DNA of 64,000 nucleotides from Afipia sp. Root123D2. GTDB lineage: Bacteria; Pseudomonadota; Alphaproteobacteria; Rhizobiales; Xanthobacteraceae. This document shows positions 8,069-19,300 of this stretch, piece after piece (the stretch's first letter is position 1; the number at the start of each line of letters is the position of its first letter). The translations under genes and the position numbers were made by a program. A model generated the notes under the pieces. That model was given only the letters and a program-made list of their open reading frames with translations. It ran no database searches and was not told the origin of the DNA. The DNA is taken from contig NZ_LMDP01000002.1 in assembly GCF_001425835.1 (NCBI RefSeq), forward strand, positions 466,828 to 530,827, read 5' to 3'.

Positions 8069-9013
8069 TTACAGATTGTTGGTCGCGAAGGTGTTGCAAG
8101 CCGCAACCTTGCCCTGCTGATAGCCGATCATGAACCACCGCTTGCGCTGGGCAGCGGAGCCATGGGTGAAGGAATCCGGCACCACGCGCCCGGTGGCCTG
8201 GCGCTGCAAGGTGTCGTCGCCGATCGCCGAGGCGGTCTGCAGCGCGGCGTCGATATCGCCCGCTTCGAGGAAGCCGGGACGCTTCTTTTCCTCGCGATTG
8301 ACCCAGACGCCGGACAGGCAGTCGGCCTGCAACTCGACCTTGACCTGAATCGCATTGGCTTCGGCGCGGCTGCCGGCCTGCTGCTGCGCGGCCGTCGCCT
8401 TCGGCAGGATGCCGAGCAGGTTCTGGATATGATGGCCGGCTTCATGTGCGATGATATAGGCTGCGGTGAACTTGCAGGCATTGCCCGAACAGCCGCGGAA
8501 GCGGGTCTCGACTTCACGGAAGAACCCGGTATCGAGGAAAATCTGCTTGTCCGGCGGACAATAGAACGGCCCCATCGCCGACTGCGCACGGCCGCAACGT
8601 CCGCCATTGGTGACGTTCCTGAACAGCACGATGCGCGGGCCTTGATAGGTGCGCCCGTTCTCCCGGAAAATCTCGCTCCAGCGATCGTCAACCTCGCCGA
8701 GGACGCCGGCGATCATGCTGCCCATTTCGTCGGTCGGTGCCCCGGCCTTCGACGGCGCGGAACGGCGGTCGGTCTGGTAGCTCGGCGCTTGCTGCTGGCC
8801 GCCGGTGAGAATCTCGGCGCCGCCGATCAGGATGCGTGGGTCGATGCCGACCGCCCAGCCGATCAGGCCGAGCACGATGACAGTCCCGATGCCGAGCCCG
8901 CCGCCTCCGCCCATCGGCAGGCCGAAACCGCCGCCGCCACCGCCGAACCCGCCGCCATCGTCGTCGCGGCGGTCGTCGATATTGTCGCTGCGGCGGAAAT
9001 CATCGTAGCGCAT
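8069..9013 (-). CDS. Neutral zinc metallopeptidase (YpfJ/DUF2342-like)
   Basis: A 314-residue membrane-anchored protease of the YpfJ type. After a hydrophilic start (MRYDDFRRSDN) and a striking Gly-rich stretch (residues ~20-45) comes one membrane segment (TVIVLGLIGWAVG, ~45-60). The catalytic domain holds AHEAGHH (HEXXH zinc motif, near residue 190) and ELQADCLSGVW, which supplies the third ligand. Four conserved cysteines (CGRAQ, YCPP, CSGNAC) suggest disulfides, so the domain is probably periplasmic. ATG at 9013 is chosen as the start of the conserved N-terminus. Physiological substrate unknown. Confidence 0.85.
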   Translation of the reverse strand: MRYDDFRRSDNIDDRRDDDGGGFGGGGGGFGLPMGGGGGLGIGTVIVLGLIGWAVGIDPRILIGGAEILTGGQQQAPSYQTDRRSAPSKAGAPTDEMGSMIAGVLGEVDDRWSEIFRENGRTYQGPRIVLFRNVTNGGRCGRAQSAMGPFYCPPDKQIFLDTGFFREVETRFRGCSGNACKFTAAYIIAHEAGHHIQNLLGILPKATAAQQQAGSRAEANAIQVKVELQADCLSGVWVNREEKKRPGFLEAGDIDAALQTASAIGDDTLQRQATGRVVPDSFTHGSAAQRKRWFMIGYQQGKVAACNTFATNNL

Positions 9014-9372
9014 CAGGGCATCTCCTCGATCGGCTGGGATCGTCCGCATCACAGCAAGACAGAGCGGCAAAGGATCCCGTCCATGATTCATACCGCGCCC
9101 GGCAATTATTGCCTAGTGCGGTCGTTCACTGGCCTGCTTCATCCCGCCGCGTATCTGCATTGCGTTGCCTGCCGCCGCGACCGGGCGGAATTCTCGTCTC
9201 GCGGCTCTGTCGCGTGCCTTGCATTGCGCACGCAGTGTACGCATCGCGAGCTTCCATATGTTCGCGACAAACAATGACGGAAAGATTTTTGCAGTTAAGT
9301 CGATTTTTACCTTGGGCCTTCATGGTGATGACAGTCGGATTTGTTGGTCCCGCGTCGCCGACTGCGTCGCCT

Positions 9373-10532
<1,160 letters not shown>

Positions 10533-10542
10533 CCTGCTCGAT

Positions 10543-10725
10543 CTAGCTCTGGTGCGGCCCGCGCATCTGCTTCATCGCATCGGCGATATGGCGCCAGTTT
10601 TTGGCGTCCTCGGCCTTGCCTTCCTTCTCGAAAGTGATCGCCTTTTGCGCGGCCTCGGCAATGGCGTCCGGGCCACGAACCTGCAGGAGCTTCCGCGCGT
10701 AATCGTGAATTTCCGTTTGCAGCAT
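10543..10725 (-). CDS. Conserved small hypothetical protein (60 aa)
   Basis: A 60-residue, mostly helical, charged protein (MLQTEIHDYARKLL..., ending MKQMRGPHQS) with no membrane segment or cysteine. It begins at ATG 10725 behind AGGAGA at a good distance, which argues that it is real. The amphipathic pattern and repeated Ala/Glu/Lys suggest a small helical-hairpin adaptor. I recall similar short proteins in Bradyrhizobium relatives, but no function is known. It is convergent with ccrM. Confidence 0.65.
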   Translation of the reverse strand: MLQTEIHDYARKLLQVRGPDAIAEAAQKAITFEKEGKAEDAKNWRHIADAMKQMRGPHQS

Positions 10726-10863
10726 GACGTTCTCCTCTTTTGCGCGCGCCGCAACCCACCGGCACAAGCCCTCGTCCGCGGAACACGCATGAACCGTGCA
10801 GAATGGATAACTCGCACATCCCGCAACGGTTTCATCGAATGAACCCGAGGCAGTGCGGATAGA

Positions 10864-11280
10864 TTAGGCAGCAGCAGCCGGAAACCTGCCGAGAACCCGT
10901 TCAACCAGCGCCGAGTCGCAGTATTCCTTGATCTGCTTGATCTTGCCGTTCTGAACGCGCCAGACGAAGCAATACTCGTTGTTATAGCGCTCGCCGGACT
11001 TGGTGACGTTATCGCCCCGGGCCTCGACAACGACGTATTCGCCTTCGGCGATAAAATTGAAGGCCAGCGTTCGCGGCCGGTTGGCCAGCAGGCTTCGCAG
11101 ATAGCCGAAAAGGCCGTTCGTGATCTCGTCCTTTCCGCTGAAGGTCCGCGACCACGAGCATTGGCCGGTCTGAACCCAGGTCGCATCGTCCGCGAGGTGG
11201 TCGATGAAGGTCGTGCCGCTGCGGTTAGCCGAGTCAGTGAATATCTGCTGGATAAGTTTCTTGTTGGCTTCGGCGCTCAT
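10864..11280 (-). CDS. NTF2/SnoaL-like protein
   Basis: A 138-residue alpha-beta cone-fold protein. The pattern is an N-terminal helix (ANKKLIQQIFTDS), FIDHLADDATW, a central FSGKDEITNGLFGYLRSLL, and strands YVVVEARGDNVTKSGERYNNEYCFVWRVQNGKIKQIKEYCDSALVERVLG. The last part, with I-x-E-Y-x-D, is a signature of ketosteroid-isomerase-like/SnoaL proteins. It could be an isomerase, epoxide hydrolase or ligand-binding protein. It is divergent from a LysR gene across 90 bases, the usual arrangement for a LysR target. ATG 11280 follows CGGAGATG. Confidence 0.7.
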   Translation of the reverse strand: MSAEANKKLIQQIFTDSANRSGTTFIDHLADDATWVQTGQCSWSRTFSGKDEITNGLFGYLRSLLANRPRTLAFNFIAEGEYVVVEARGDNVTKSGERYNNEYCFVWRVQNGKIKQIKEYCDSALVERVLGRFPAAAA

Positions 11281-11370
11281 GGCGACATCTCCGTTCGTGG
11301 GCGATGCGCCATCATGCGCAACCTGGCTCCATTCTTCCAATCGATACTAACTATGATATATATTCGCCAA

Positions 11371-12300
11371 ATGAATTTGGCATCGCTCGACCTTAATCTC
11401 CTGGTTGCGCTCGACGCGCTGCTGCTCGAAAGCAATGTCGGGCGCGCGGCGATGCGGATCGGCTTGTCGCAGCCGGCGACCAGCCACGCGCTCCGACGCC
11501 TGCGCGATATCTTTCGCGATCCGCTGCTGGTGCGCGTCGGCGCCAGAATGGAATTAACACCACGCGCGCAGACCTTACGTGCGCCGCTCGCGCAGGCGCT
11601 TGATCAGGTGCGCGGCCTGCTCGTGCCCGACGAGTTCGATGCCGCGCGCAGCGAGCGGCGCTTCCGCCTGATGATGCCCGATCTCGCGGTCGAGTTGCTG
11701 ATGCCGCGCCTGATGAGCAGGCTCGACAAAGCCGCGCCGCATGTCCGGATCGAAATTGTGCCGTGGCGCGGGCCGGCTGTGTTCACCGCAGAGTTCGCGC
11801 GCACCATCGACCTGATCGTCAGCATCGGCGACGCCTTCAACGGCTTCCACCGGCAATTGCTCTACACCGATTCCGATGCGCTGGCGGTGCGCAAGGGACA
11901 TCCGGTTGGCGCGCGGTTGAAAAACCCGGCTGCGTTCCTCAAGGCGCGCCATGTCGCCGTCATCGGCCGCGGCCAGAACATTGATCTCATCGACCACTGG
12001 CTGCAGACTAAAGGTTTCGAACGTCAGATCGCGCTGGTGGTACCGAGTTACATCGAAGCCCTGCACGTCACGGCGCGCAGTGATCTCGTCGCATTCGTGC
12101 CGGGCCGGCTGATCGACGTGCTGGCGAAGCCGCTGGCCCTCTCGACGGTTCCACCACCGCTCGATCCCGGCATCGACGAGCAGTTCATGTTTTATCCGAC
12201 CCGCGCCCAGATGGATCCCGGCTCGATCTGGCTGCGCAGCCTGATGCTGCAGATCGGCCGCGAACTCAGCGACGGCCCGCCCCGCTCCAGGCAACGCTAG
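11371..12300 (+). CDS. LysR-family transcriptional regulator
   Basis: A 309-residue LysR regulator. The winged helix-turn-helix occupies residues ~3-62 (LDLNLLVALDALLLESNVGRAAMRIGLSQPATSHALRRLRDIFRDPLLVR), followed by the linker helix and a periplasmic-binding-like effector domain (~88-300). It resembles the NodD/NahR-like branch, which controls aromatic or flavonoid-type inducible genes. ATG 11371 gives the conserved MxLxxLDLNLL start; an in-frame ATG at 11353 is possible, and neither has a clear ribosome site. Likely targets are the divergent SnoaL-like gene and the flavin monooxygenase 65 bases downstream. Confidence 0.88.
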   Translation: MNLASLDLNLLVALDALLLESNVGRAAMRIGLSQPATSHALRRLRDIFRDPLLVRVGARMELTPRAQTLRAPLAQALDQVRGLLVPDEFDAARSERRFRLMMPDLAVELLMPRLMSRLDKAAPHVRIEIVPWRGPAVFTAEFARTIDLIVSIGDAFNGFHRQLLYTDSDALAVRKGHPVGARLKNPAAFLKARHVAVIGRGQNIDLIDHWLQTKGFERQIALVVPSYIEALHVTARSDLVAFVPGRLIDVLAKPLALSTVPPPLDPGIDEQFMFYPTRAQMDPGSIWLRSLMLQIGRELSDGPPRSRQR

Positions 12301-12365
12301 ACAATGATCCCGGTTGCCCGCCACCGGGCTCCCGTGCCATGACCTCCGCATCAAAGGGGCTTGTC

Positions 12366-13655
12366 ATGACGGTACTTATCGCAGGCGGCGGGATCGGCGG
12401 ACTGACGCTGGCGCTCAGCCTTCATCAGATCGGAATCCCGTGCCGGGTGTTCGAGAGCGTGACCGAACTGCGACCGCTCGGCGTCGGGATCAACGTGCTG
12501 CCACACGCCGTGCGCGAACTGATCGAACTCGGACTGCTCGACAAGCTCAACGCCTTTGGCGTGCGCACCAAGGAGCTGTCGTTCTTCTCCAAACACGGCA
12601 AGCCGATTTGGAGCGAACCTCGCGGGATCGAAGCTGGATACAAGTGGCCGCAATTCTCGATCCATCGCGGCGTCCTGCAGCAGATCCTGCTCGACGCGGT
12701 GATCGAACGGCTCGGTGCGGATAACCTTCTCACCAGCCATCATCTGTCAGATTTCACCGATACGCCGGACGGCGTGCGCGCAACCTTCATCGACCGCTCA
12801 ACCGGCAAGGACGCCGGCACCTATGACGGCACGATCCTGATCGCCGCCGACGGCATCCATTCGGCGGTGCGCGGAAAACTCTATCCGCAGGAAGGCGCAC
12901 CATTGTGGAACGGCCGCATCCTGTGGCGCGGCATTACCAAGAGTGACGCCTTCCTCTCCGGCCGCACCATGATCATGGCCGGGCACGAGGTCCTGAAGTT
13001 CGTCTGTTACCCGATATCCAATGCGCCGCTGCCGAACGGCAAGTACCAGATCAACTGGGTCGCCGAACGCCTCCTGCCGCCGACCTACAACTGGCGGCGC
13101 GAGGACTACAATCGCGCGGCGCGGATCGAGGAATTCCTGCCGTGGTTCGAGGACTGGCGTTTCGACTGGCTCGACGTCCCCGGCCTGATCCGCAACTGCC
13201 CGCACGCTTACGAATATCCGCTGGTCGACCGCGATCCGCTCGACCGCTGGACCTTCGGCAATGTCACGCTGATGGGCGACGCCGCGCATCCGATGTATCC
13301 GATCGGCTCCAACGGCGCATCGCAAGCGATCCTCGATGCTCGCGTCCTGACACGCGAAATCCTCGCGCATGGCGAAACACCGGCCGCGCTGCGGGCCTAT
13401 GAAGCCGAGCGCCGCCCAGCGACCACGGAACTGGTGAAACTCAACCGCCGCAACGGTCCCGAGCAGGTGATGCAGCTGGTAGAAGAGCGCGCGCCGGACG
13501 GATTCAAGATCGTCACCGATGTGCTGTCGCAGCAGGAGCTGGAAGACATCGCCAATACCTACAAGAAGGTCGCGGGCTTTCAGGTCGAAGCGCTCAACGC
13601 CAAGCCGCCGATCGTGCCGCTGCCGGAGACGTCACAGTTATCCAGCGCGGGCTGA
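12366..13655 (+). CDS. PhzS-like flavin-dependent monooxygenase
   Basis: A 429-residue class A FAD monooxygenase. GGGIGGLTLALSLHQIG (residues ~7-23) is the FAD Rossmann motif and FGNVTLMGDAAHPMYPIGSNGASQAILD (~297-324) the second FAD motif. The stretch RPLGVGINVLPHAVREL plus WSEPRGIEAG matches PhzS (5-methylphenazine-1-carboxylate 1-monooxygenase) and its relatives more than p-hydroxybenzoate hydroxylase. The reaction is probably hydroxylation of an aromatic ring with NADH, substrate unknown. ATG 12366 is preferred over ATG 12339 because AAAGGGG sits just upstream. Same direction as the LysR gene; its end is 2 bases from the convergent mutY. Confidence 0.82.
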   Translation: MTVLIAGGGIGGLTLALSLHQIGIPCRVFESVTELRPLGVGINVLPHAVRELIELGLLDKLNAFGVRTKELSFFSKHGKPIWSEPRGIEAGYKWPQFSIHRGVLQQILLDAVIERLGADNLLTSHHLSDFTDTPDGVRATFIDRSTGKDAGTYDGTILIAADGIHSAVRGKLYPQEGAPLWNGRILWRGITKSDAFLSGRTMIMAGHEVLKFVCYPISNAPLPNGKYQINWVAERLLPPTYNWRREDYNRAARIEEFLPWFEDWRFDWLDVPGLIRNCPHAYEYPLVDRDPLDRWTFGNVTLMGDAAHPMYPIGSNGASQAILDARVLTREILAHGETPAALRAYEAERRPATTELVKLNRRNGPEQVMQLVEERAPDGFKIVTDVLSQQELEDIANTYKKVAGFQVEALNAKPPIVPLPETSQLSSAG

Positions 13656-13657
13656 TC

Positions 13658-14767
13658 TCAATCACCCAGCCCATGCGCGATCACCTTGCGCATGACGTTG
13701 GGCAGCGCCTCGTCCTTCAACGTCGCGATCGGCACCCAGCGCATCCCTTCGGGCGCTCGGGTCCGCGCCGGAACCTGCGCCGTGTAAATCGCAAGCTCCA
13801 GCGGGAAGTGCGTGAACACATGCCTCACCGTGCCGGCCTTGCGATGCCAGCGTGACGCGCCCTTCAAAACCGGCGCCTGCGCCAGCGCCACCTTGTCGTC
13901 GTGACCGGCAAGCCACTCCGATGTCGGCACTTCGGTCATGCCGCCGAGCAGCCCTTTGTCCGGCCGCGTCCGCACCAGAATCTCACCGCCGCGCGTGACG
14001 ACGAACGCAGCACCGCGTCGTTGCACACCGGTTTTCTTCGCCGCCTTGCGGGGAAATGTTTCCTGATCGCCGCGCGTGCGTGCCGCGCAATCGTCGTTGA
14101 GCGGACAGAGCGAACACGCCGGCTTCTTCGGCGTGCAGATCGTCGCGCCGAGATCCATCAGCGCCTGCGCGGAATCGCCGGCGCGCGAAGAGCCGAGCAG
14201 TGCTGCGGCGAACCGTTGAATTTCCGGCTTCGCTTTCGGCAATGGGTCTTCCACCGCGAACAAGCGCGACACCACACGCTCGATATTGCCGTCCACCGGC
14301 ATGGTGCGGCGGTCGAATGCAATCGCGGCGATCGCGGCGGCCGTGTACGGCCCGATGCCGGGCAGCTCACGCAAGCCGTCTTCGGTGTCGGGAAAATCAC
14401 CGCCGTGATCGCGCAGCACGGCCACCGCGCAGGCATGAAGATTGCGCGCACGCGAGTAATAGCCAAGCCCGGCCCACATCCGCAGCACGTCGTCGAGGCT
14501 CGCCGCGCCGAGATCGGACACGGTCGGCCAGCGCGCGAGGAACTTAATGAAGTACGGTCCGACAGCCTTCACGGTGGTCTGCTGCAGCATGATTTCGGAC
14601 AGCCACACCCGATACGGATCGGCGGGTTCACCGGGCAGCGCGCGCCATGGCAACACGCGGCGATGGCGGTCGTACCACGCCAGCAGAAGTTCCGGCCGAC
14701 CGGCGGACTTGCGCGAGACGCCCACTTCGACTTTCTTTCGCCGTGCGGTGGCGCCTGCTAGGGTCAT
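13658..14767 (-). CDS. mutY: A/G-specific adenine glycosylase
   Basis: MutY removes adenine mispaired with 8-oxoguanine. The 369-residue protein has the HhH-GPD core: ILQQTTVKAVGPYF-like helix (near residue 60), the helix-hairpin-helix LPGIGPYTAAAIAAIAF (~135-150) and the catalytic Asp in PVDGNIERV (~158-165). The 4Fe-4S loop is CTPKKPACSLCPLNDDC (CX6CX2CX5C, ~210-226). A C-terminal nudix-like domain (from ~250) reads the 8-oxoG. The start at ATG 14767 agrees with the usual length; the divergent dciA begins 27 bases away. Confidence 0.95.
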   Translation of the reverse strand: MTLAGATARRKKVEVGVSRKSAGRPELLLAWYDRHRRVLPWRALPGEPADPYRVWLSEIMLQQTTVKAVGPYFIKFLARWPTVSDLGAASLDDVLRMWAGLGYYSRARNLHACAVAVLRDHGGDFPDTEDGLRELPGIGPYTAAAIAAIAFDRRTMPVDGNIERVVSRLFAVEDPLPKAKPEIQRFAAALLGSSRAGDSAQALMDLGATICTPKKPACSLCPLNDDCAARTRGDQETFPRKAAKKTGVQRRGAAFVVTRGGEILVRTRPDKGLLGGMTEVPTSEWLAGHDDKVALAQAPVLKGASRWHRKAGTVRHVFTHFPLELAIYTAQVPARTRAPEGMRWVPIATLKDEALPNVMRKVIAHGLGD

Positions 14768-14794
14768 GCTTCCTTTTAGGCAATCGACCGTCAG

Positions 14795-15274
14795 ATGAAC
14801 AAGCCCGGACCGCTCACCGCCAAGCCGTTGTCGACTCTTTTGGGTGCGACGATCAACGATGCCTTCGCCAAGCAGGGCTTCGCTTCGCGCGAACTGGTGA
14901 CGCGCTGGGCCGAGATCGCCGGCCCCGAGATTGCCGCCCATTCCGAACCGTTGAAGCTCCAGTGGCTGCGTCCGGTCGAAGGCCAGCCGCAGGAGCCCGC
15001 AACCCTGATCCTGCGGGTCGAAGGACCGATGGCGCTGGAAATCCAGCACATGTCGAGCGTCATCCTTGATCGGGTCAATCGGTTTTTCGGATGGAGCGCG
15101 GTCGGCAAGCTGGCGCTGCGGCAGGCCCCGCTGTCCCGCCGCCCGGTGCGGAAAACGGTCAAACCGCCCGACCCCGCCGCAGTCGCCAGGGAAGCCGAAC
15201 AGCTCGAGGCGATCGCGGATGAAGATTTGCGGACCGCGCTGGCGCGGCTCGGCGCCTCGATCAAGCGAAATTGA
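14795..15274 (+). CDS. dciA: DciA-like DUF721 protein (helicase operator)
   Basis: A 159-residue DUF721 protein. DciA is the ancestral loader/partner of the replicative helicase DnaB in bacteria that lack DnaC, as alphaproteobacteria do. The N-terminal ~110 residues carry the KH-like fold pattern (LVTRWAEIAGPEIAAHSEPLKLQW..., LILRVEGPMALEIQHMSSVILDRVNRFFG). The C-terminal 50 residues are basic and probably disordered. It sits between divergent mutY and the DsbA-like gene, a neighbourhood I recall as widely kept in this group. Family call firm; role inferred from DciA studies. Confidence 0.82.
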   Translation: MNKPGPLTAKPLSTLLGATINDAFAKQGFASRELVTRWAEIAGPEIAAHSEPLKLQWLRPVEGQPQEPATLILRVEGPMALEIQHMSSVILDRVNRFFGWSAVGKLALRQAPLSRRPVRKTVKPPDPAAVAREAEQLEAIADEDLRTALARLGASIKRN

Positions 15275-15415
15275 GCCTTTGAGCCTGTCGCGAGCGGCCG
15301 AAATCGCGGCCTGCCATTGCCACAATTATCGTTTCAAGCTAGCCAGACACGCCGACGCGCAGCAAGATCGACCAGCCGCGACGCGCGGGCCGACCTTTAT
15401 TTCCGGAGCAGTCAG

Positions 15416-16072
15416 TTGAACATCACGCGCCGCACCTTCACGCAAGCCCTCACTCTCACAGGCTTTGCCGCCGCCATCGGCATTTCACCCTGGCGCCTGT
15501 TCACGGAAGCCAGCGCCCAGACCGCCGTGGAGATCGCCAAGCCAAGCTCGCTCGGTGACATGGCGCTCGGCCCGAAGGACGCGACCGTCACCGTCATCGA
15601 ATACGCCTCGATGACCTGCCCGCACTGCGCCGCCTTCACCCGCGAGGTGTTTCCGCAGTTGAAGAAAGAATACATCGACACCGGCAAGGTCCGGTTCATC
15701 TTCCGCGAATTTCCGCTCGATCAGGCCGCGCTGGCCGCATCGGCACTGGCGCGCTGCGTCGCCAAGGACGATTCCAAAAAATACTTCACGCTCATCGATA
15801 TCATCTTCAAGCAGCAGAACGATCTCGCCACCGATCCATTCGCGACCATCACGCGCATCGGCAAGCAGGCCGGTTTCAGCGAGCAGATGATCAAGGCCTG
15901 CGTTCAGGACGACCCGAAGATCCAGAAGGGCATTCTCGACGACCGGCAGTACGCCAACGAAAAGCTCAAGGTGAATTCGACACCGAGCTTCTTCGTCAAC
16001 GGCACCCTGGTCAAAGGCGAGACCTCGTTCGACGCCTTCAAGAAGATGATCGACCCGCTGCTCAAGAGCTAA
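15416..16072 (+). CDS. DsbA-family thioredoxin-fold protein, Tat-type signal
   Basis: A 218-residue exported thiol-disulfide protein. The N-terminus NITRRTFTQALTLTGFAAAIG carries a twin-arginine pattern (RRTF) and a hydrophobic core. The thioredoxin active site is CPHC in SMTCPHCAAFTREVFPQL (near residue 67), and the cis-Pro loop is STPSFFVNG (~190). The type is a DsbA/DSBA-like (Thioredoxin_4) protein rather than E. coli DsbA. The start is a TTG at 15416 because GGAG (15405-15408) is correctly spaced and the twin arginine follows at once. It may act on secreted proteins in the periplasm. Confidence 0.85.
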   Translation: MNITRRTFTQALTLTGFAAAIGISPWRLFTEASAQTAVEIAKPSSLGDMALGPKDATVTVIEYASMTCPHCAAFTREVFPQLKKEYIDTGKVRFIFREFPLDQAALAASALARCVAKDDSKKYFTLIDIIFKQQNDLATDPFATITRIGKQAGFSEQMIKACVQDDPKIQKGILDDRQYANEKLKVNSTPSFFVNGTLVKGETSFDAFKKMIDPLLKS

Positions 16073-16368
16073 GCCTCTTCCGGCGCGCGACCGCCTCCGA
16101 TCAGACATCAGCCATACGGGTTCCATCGCCGCAGCCACCCGGGCGCATGGAACAGGCACGCAAAAGCTGTTGAAAAGTCGCGCCAAATCCGCTTCTAAAA
16201 GCCCGAAAAGCCTTGGGAAAAGCCGCTTTGAGCGGTTGCCCTCGGCGCGCGGCCTCGCCATTGTCCGGCCTGATGGGACGCGGTCCGCGACTCACCGACA
16301 AGGTGTATCGTCAGTTATGGCGTTGCCCCGGTGGAACTTCGACCGCCGGCCAAGAGAGTACCGATTAC

Positions 16369-19300
16369 ATGAAACTGACGCGTCTTCGCCTTCATGGATT
16401 CAAGTCGTTCGTTGAACCGACCGATTTCGTCATCGAGCCGGGCCTGACCGGTGTCGTCGGGCCGAACGGCTGCGGCAAATCCAATCTGGTGGAAGCGCTG
16501 CGCTGGGCGATGGGCGAAACCTCGTACAAATCGCTGCGCGCCGCCGACATGGATGCGGTGATCTTCGCAGGCTCGGGCAACCGTCCGTCGCGCAACCACG
16601 CCGAAGTGGTGATGACCATCGACAACACGGATCGGTCTGCGCCTTCGGCGGTGAATGATCAGGAAATCCTCGAAGTCTCGCGCCGCATCGAGCGCGAGGC
16701 CGGCTCGGTCTATCGCATCAACGGCCGCGACGTCCGCGCGCGCGATGTGCAGATCCTGTTCGCCGACGCCGCCACCGGCGCGCGCTCCCCCGCTCTCGTC
16801 CACCAGGGCAAGATCGGTGAAATCATCCAGGCCAAGCCCGAGCAACGCCGCCGCGTGCTGGAAGATGCCGCCGGCGTCGCCGGTCTTCATGCCCGGCGTC
16901 ACGAGGCCGAACTCCGTCTCAAGGCCGCCGAGACCAACCTCACCCGCGTCGAGGACGTGATCGGGCAGCTGGCCGGACAGATCGACGGCTTGAAGCGCCA
17001 GGCCCGGCAAGCGATCCGCTTCCGCGAAGTCGCCGCCAAGGTCCGCAAGGCCGAGGCGACGCTGTTTCATCTGCGCTGGCTGCAGGCCCACGCTGACGTC
17101 GCCGATGCCGGCAAAACCCACGACCTCACCGTGCGCGAGATGGCGGAGCGCACCCGCGAGCAGGCCGAGGCCGCCCGCATCCAGGCGATCCGCGCCTCCG
17201 AACTGCCGGCGTTGCGTGACAACGAAGCGCGCGCCGCCGCCGGATTGCAGCGCCTGACCAATGCGCGGGAACTGCTCGACCGGGAGGAAGAGCGCGCCAA
17301 GGAGCGCGTTGCCGAACTCGATCGCCGCCTGACCCAGTTCACCGCCGACATCGAGCGCGAACAACGGCAGATGTCCGATGCCGACGTCGCACTGGAGCGC
17401 CTCGATTCCGAAGACGCCATCCTGAAGGAAGAGATCAAGTCGCGCGTCGAAAAGCGCAGCGGCAGCGAGGAGCGTGTCGCCGAGGCCGAAGAGACGCTGG
17501 CCGCCGCCGAGCGCACCTTCTCCGAACTGACCACCGCGCTCGCCGATCTGACCGCCAAGCGCACCCAGTTCGAAGCCAACGTCCGCAGCCATCGCGATCG
17601 GCTGTCCCGCATCGAGCAAGAGATCGCGCGCGTCGAAGGCGATCAGGCGAGACTTGATGCCGAAACCGGCAGCCTCGGTGATCTCGAAGTTCTCGCCGGC
17701 GCGATGGAAGCGGCACAGGAACAGGTTGTGGAAGCCGAGGCTGTCGCGCAGACCAGCGAAGCCACCCATGTCGCCGCCCGTGCCAGGCTCGAAGCCTCGC
17801 GCGCACCGGTGGTCGAAGCCGACAAGCGGGTGCAGCGGCTGGAAACCGAAGCCAAGACGATCTCCAAACTCGTCAACGGCGAAACAAAGAACCTGTGGCC
17901 GCCGATCATCGATGGCGTCCACGTCGCCAAGGGCTATGAAAAAGCGCTGGGCGCCGCACTCGGCGATGAACTCGACGCGCCGGTCGATGCAAGCGCACCG
18001 ATGCGCTGGACCGCGCTTGGCGTTCTCGATGGCGATCCGGCGTTGCCGGACGGTGTCGAATCCCTCGCCAGCCATGTCGAGGCGCCGCCGGAACTGGCGC
18101 GCGGTCTCGCGCAGATCGGCGTCGTCAGCCGCGACCGTGGCGGTGAACTCGTCTCGCAGCTCAAGACCGGCCAGCGGCTGGTTTCGGTCGAGGGCGATCT
18201 GTGGCGCTGGGACGGCTTCGTCGCCGGCGCCCATGCACCGACCGGCGCGGCACGCCGCCTTGCCGAGCGCGCCCGCCTCGTCGACATCGAGGCAGAGCTC
18301 GAGCAGGCCCGTAGCGATGCCGCCGCCAAGCGTCAGGCGCTGGAAACCGCCGACGCCGAGCTGAAAGTCGCAGCCGCAGCCGAAAGCGCTGCACGCGACG
18401 CCACCCGCAATTCGCAGCGCGAAGCGAACGCCGCGCGCGAACGTCATGCCGCCGCCGAGCGCGAGATCAACCGTCACGCTTCGCGGCGCTCGGCGCTGGT
18501 CGAAGCCCACACCCGCCTCACCGCAGACCGCACCGAGGCCCATTCCGCGCATGAGATGGCGGTGGAGGCGGTCGCCGAACTGCCGCCGAGCGACGAGATC
18601 GATGCCCGGCTCGCCACCGCGCGAACCGATATGGAAGATCGCCGCCGTCTCGCGGCGCAGGCCCGCGCCGAGGCGCAGGCGCTGGCGCGCGAAGCCGAAC
18701 TCGCCGATCGCCGCGTTCAGGCTATCCTCTCCGAGCGCGCCGAATGGCAGGGCCGCAAGGAAAACGGCGCCGCGCAGATTGCCACCATCGAAACCCGCGT
18801 CGGCGAAGTGAAGGCCGAGCGCGCTGAGCTCGACAACGCGCCGGCGCTGTTCGCGGAAAAGCGCCGCGCTCTGATCAGCGAACTGGAAACGGCCGAAGCG
18901 GCCCGCCGCACCGCCGCCGACACACTCGCCACTGCCGAAGCGGCAATGGCGGAGACCGACCGTGAGGCTCGTGCCTCGCTCGAGGCGCTGTCGGCCGCGC
19001 GCGAAGCAACCGCCCGCGCCGAAGAGCGCATGGAAGCGACCAAGCGCCGCATCGAGGACATCGAGCGCGAAATCCGCGACATCCTCGAAGTCGAGCCTCA
19101 AGCGGTCGCGGCAATCGCCGAGATCAAGCCGGAGACGGAATTGCCGCCGGTTGCCGACATCGAGGCCGATCTCGAAAAGCTGCGCCGCGACCGCGAGCGA
19201 CTCGGTGCCGTCAACCTGCGGGCCGAGGAAGAGCTCCGCGAGGTCGAAACCCAGCACACCACGCTGACCACCGAGCGCGACGACCTCGTTGAAGCAATCA

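Noticed and set aside
7973-9277. A long plus-strand frame beginning MAGLIPAIH across the metallopeptidase gene
   Set aside because: Its start is the family A repeat and the rest is antisense to a zinc protease with intact HEXXH. Short MAGLxPAI frames near each family A copy are likewise artefacts of the repeat.
9295-9310. A possible CtrA box upstream of ccrM
   Set aside because: TTAAGTCGATTTTTAC matches only one half of TTAA-N7-TTAA, too weak to list as a feature.
13658-15325. A 555-residue version of MutY
   Set aside because: The first 186 residues are antisense to dciA; the normal start at 14767 gives the family length.
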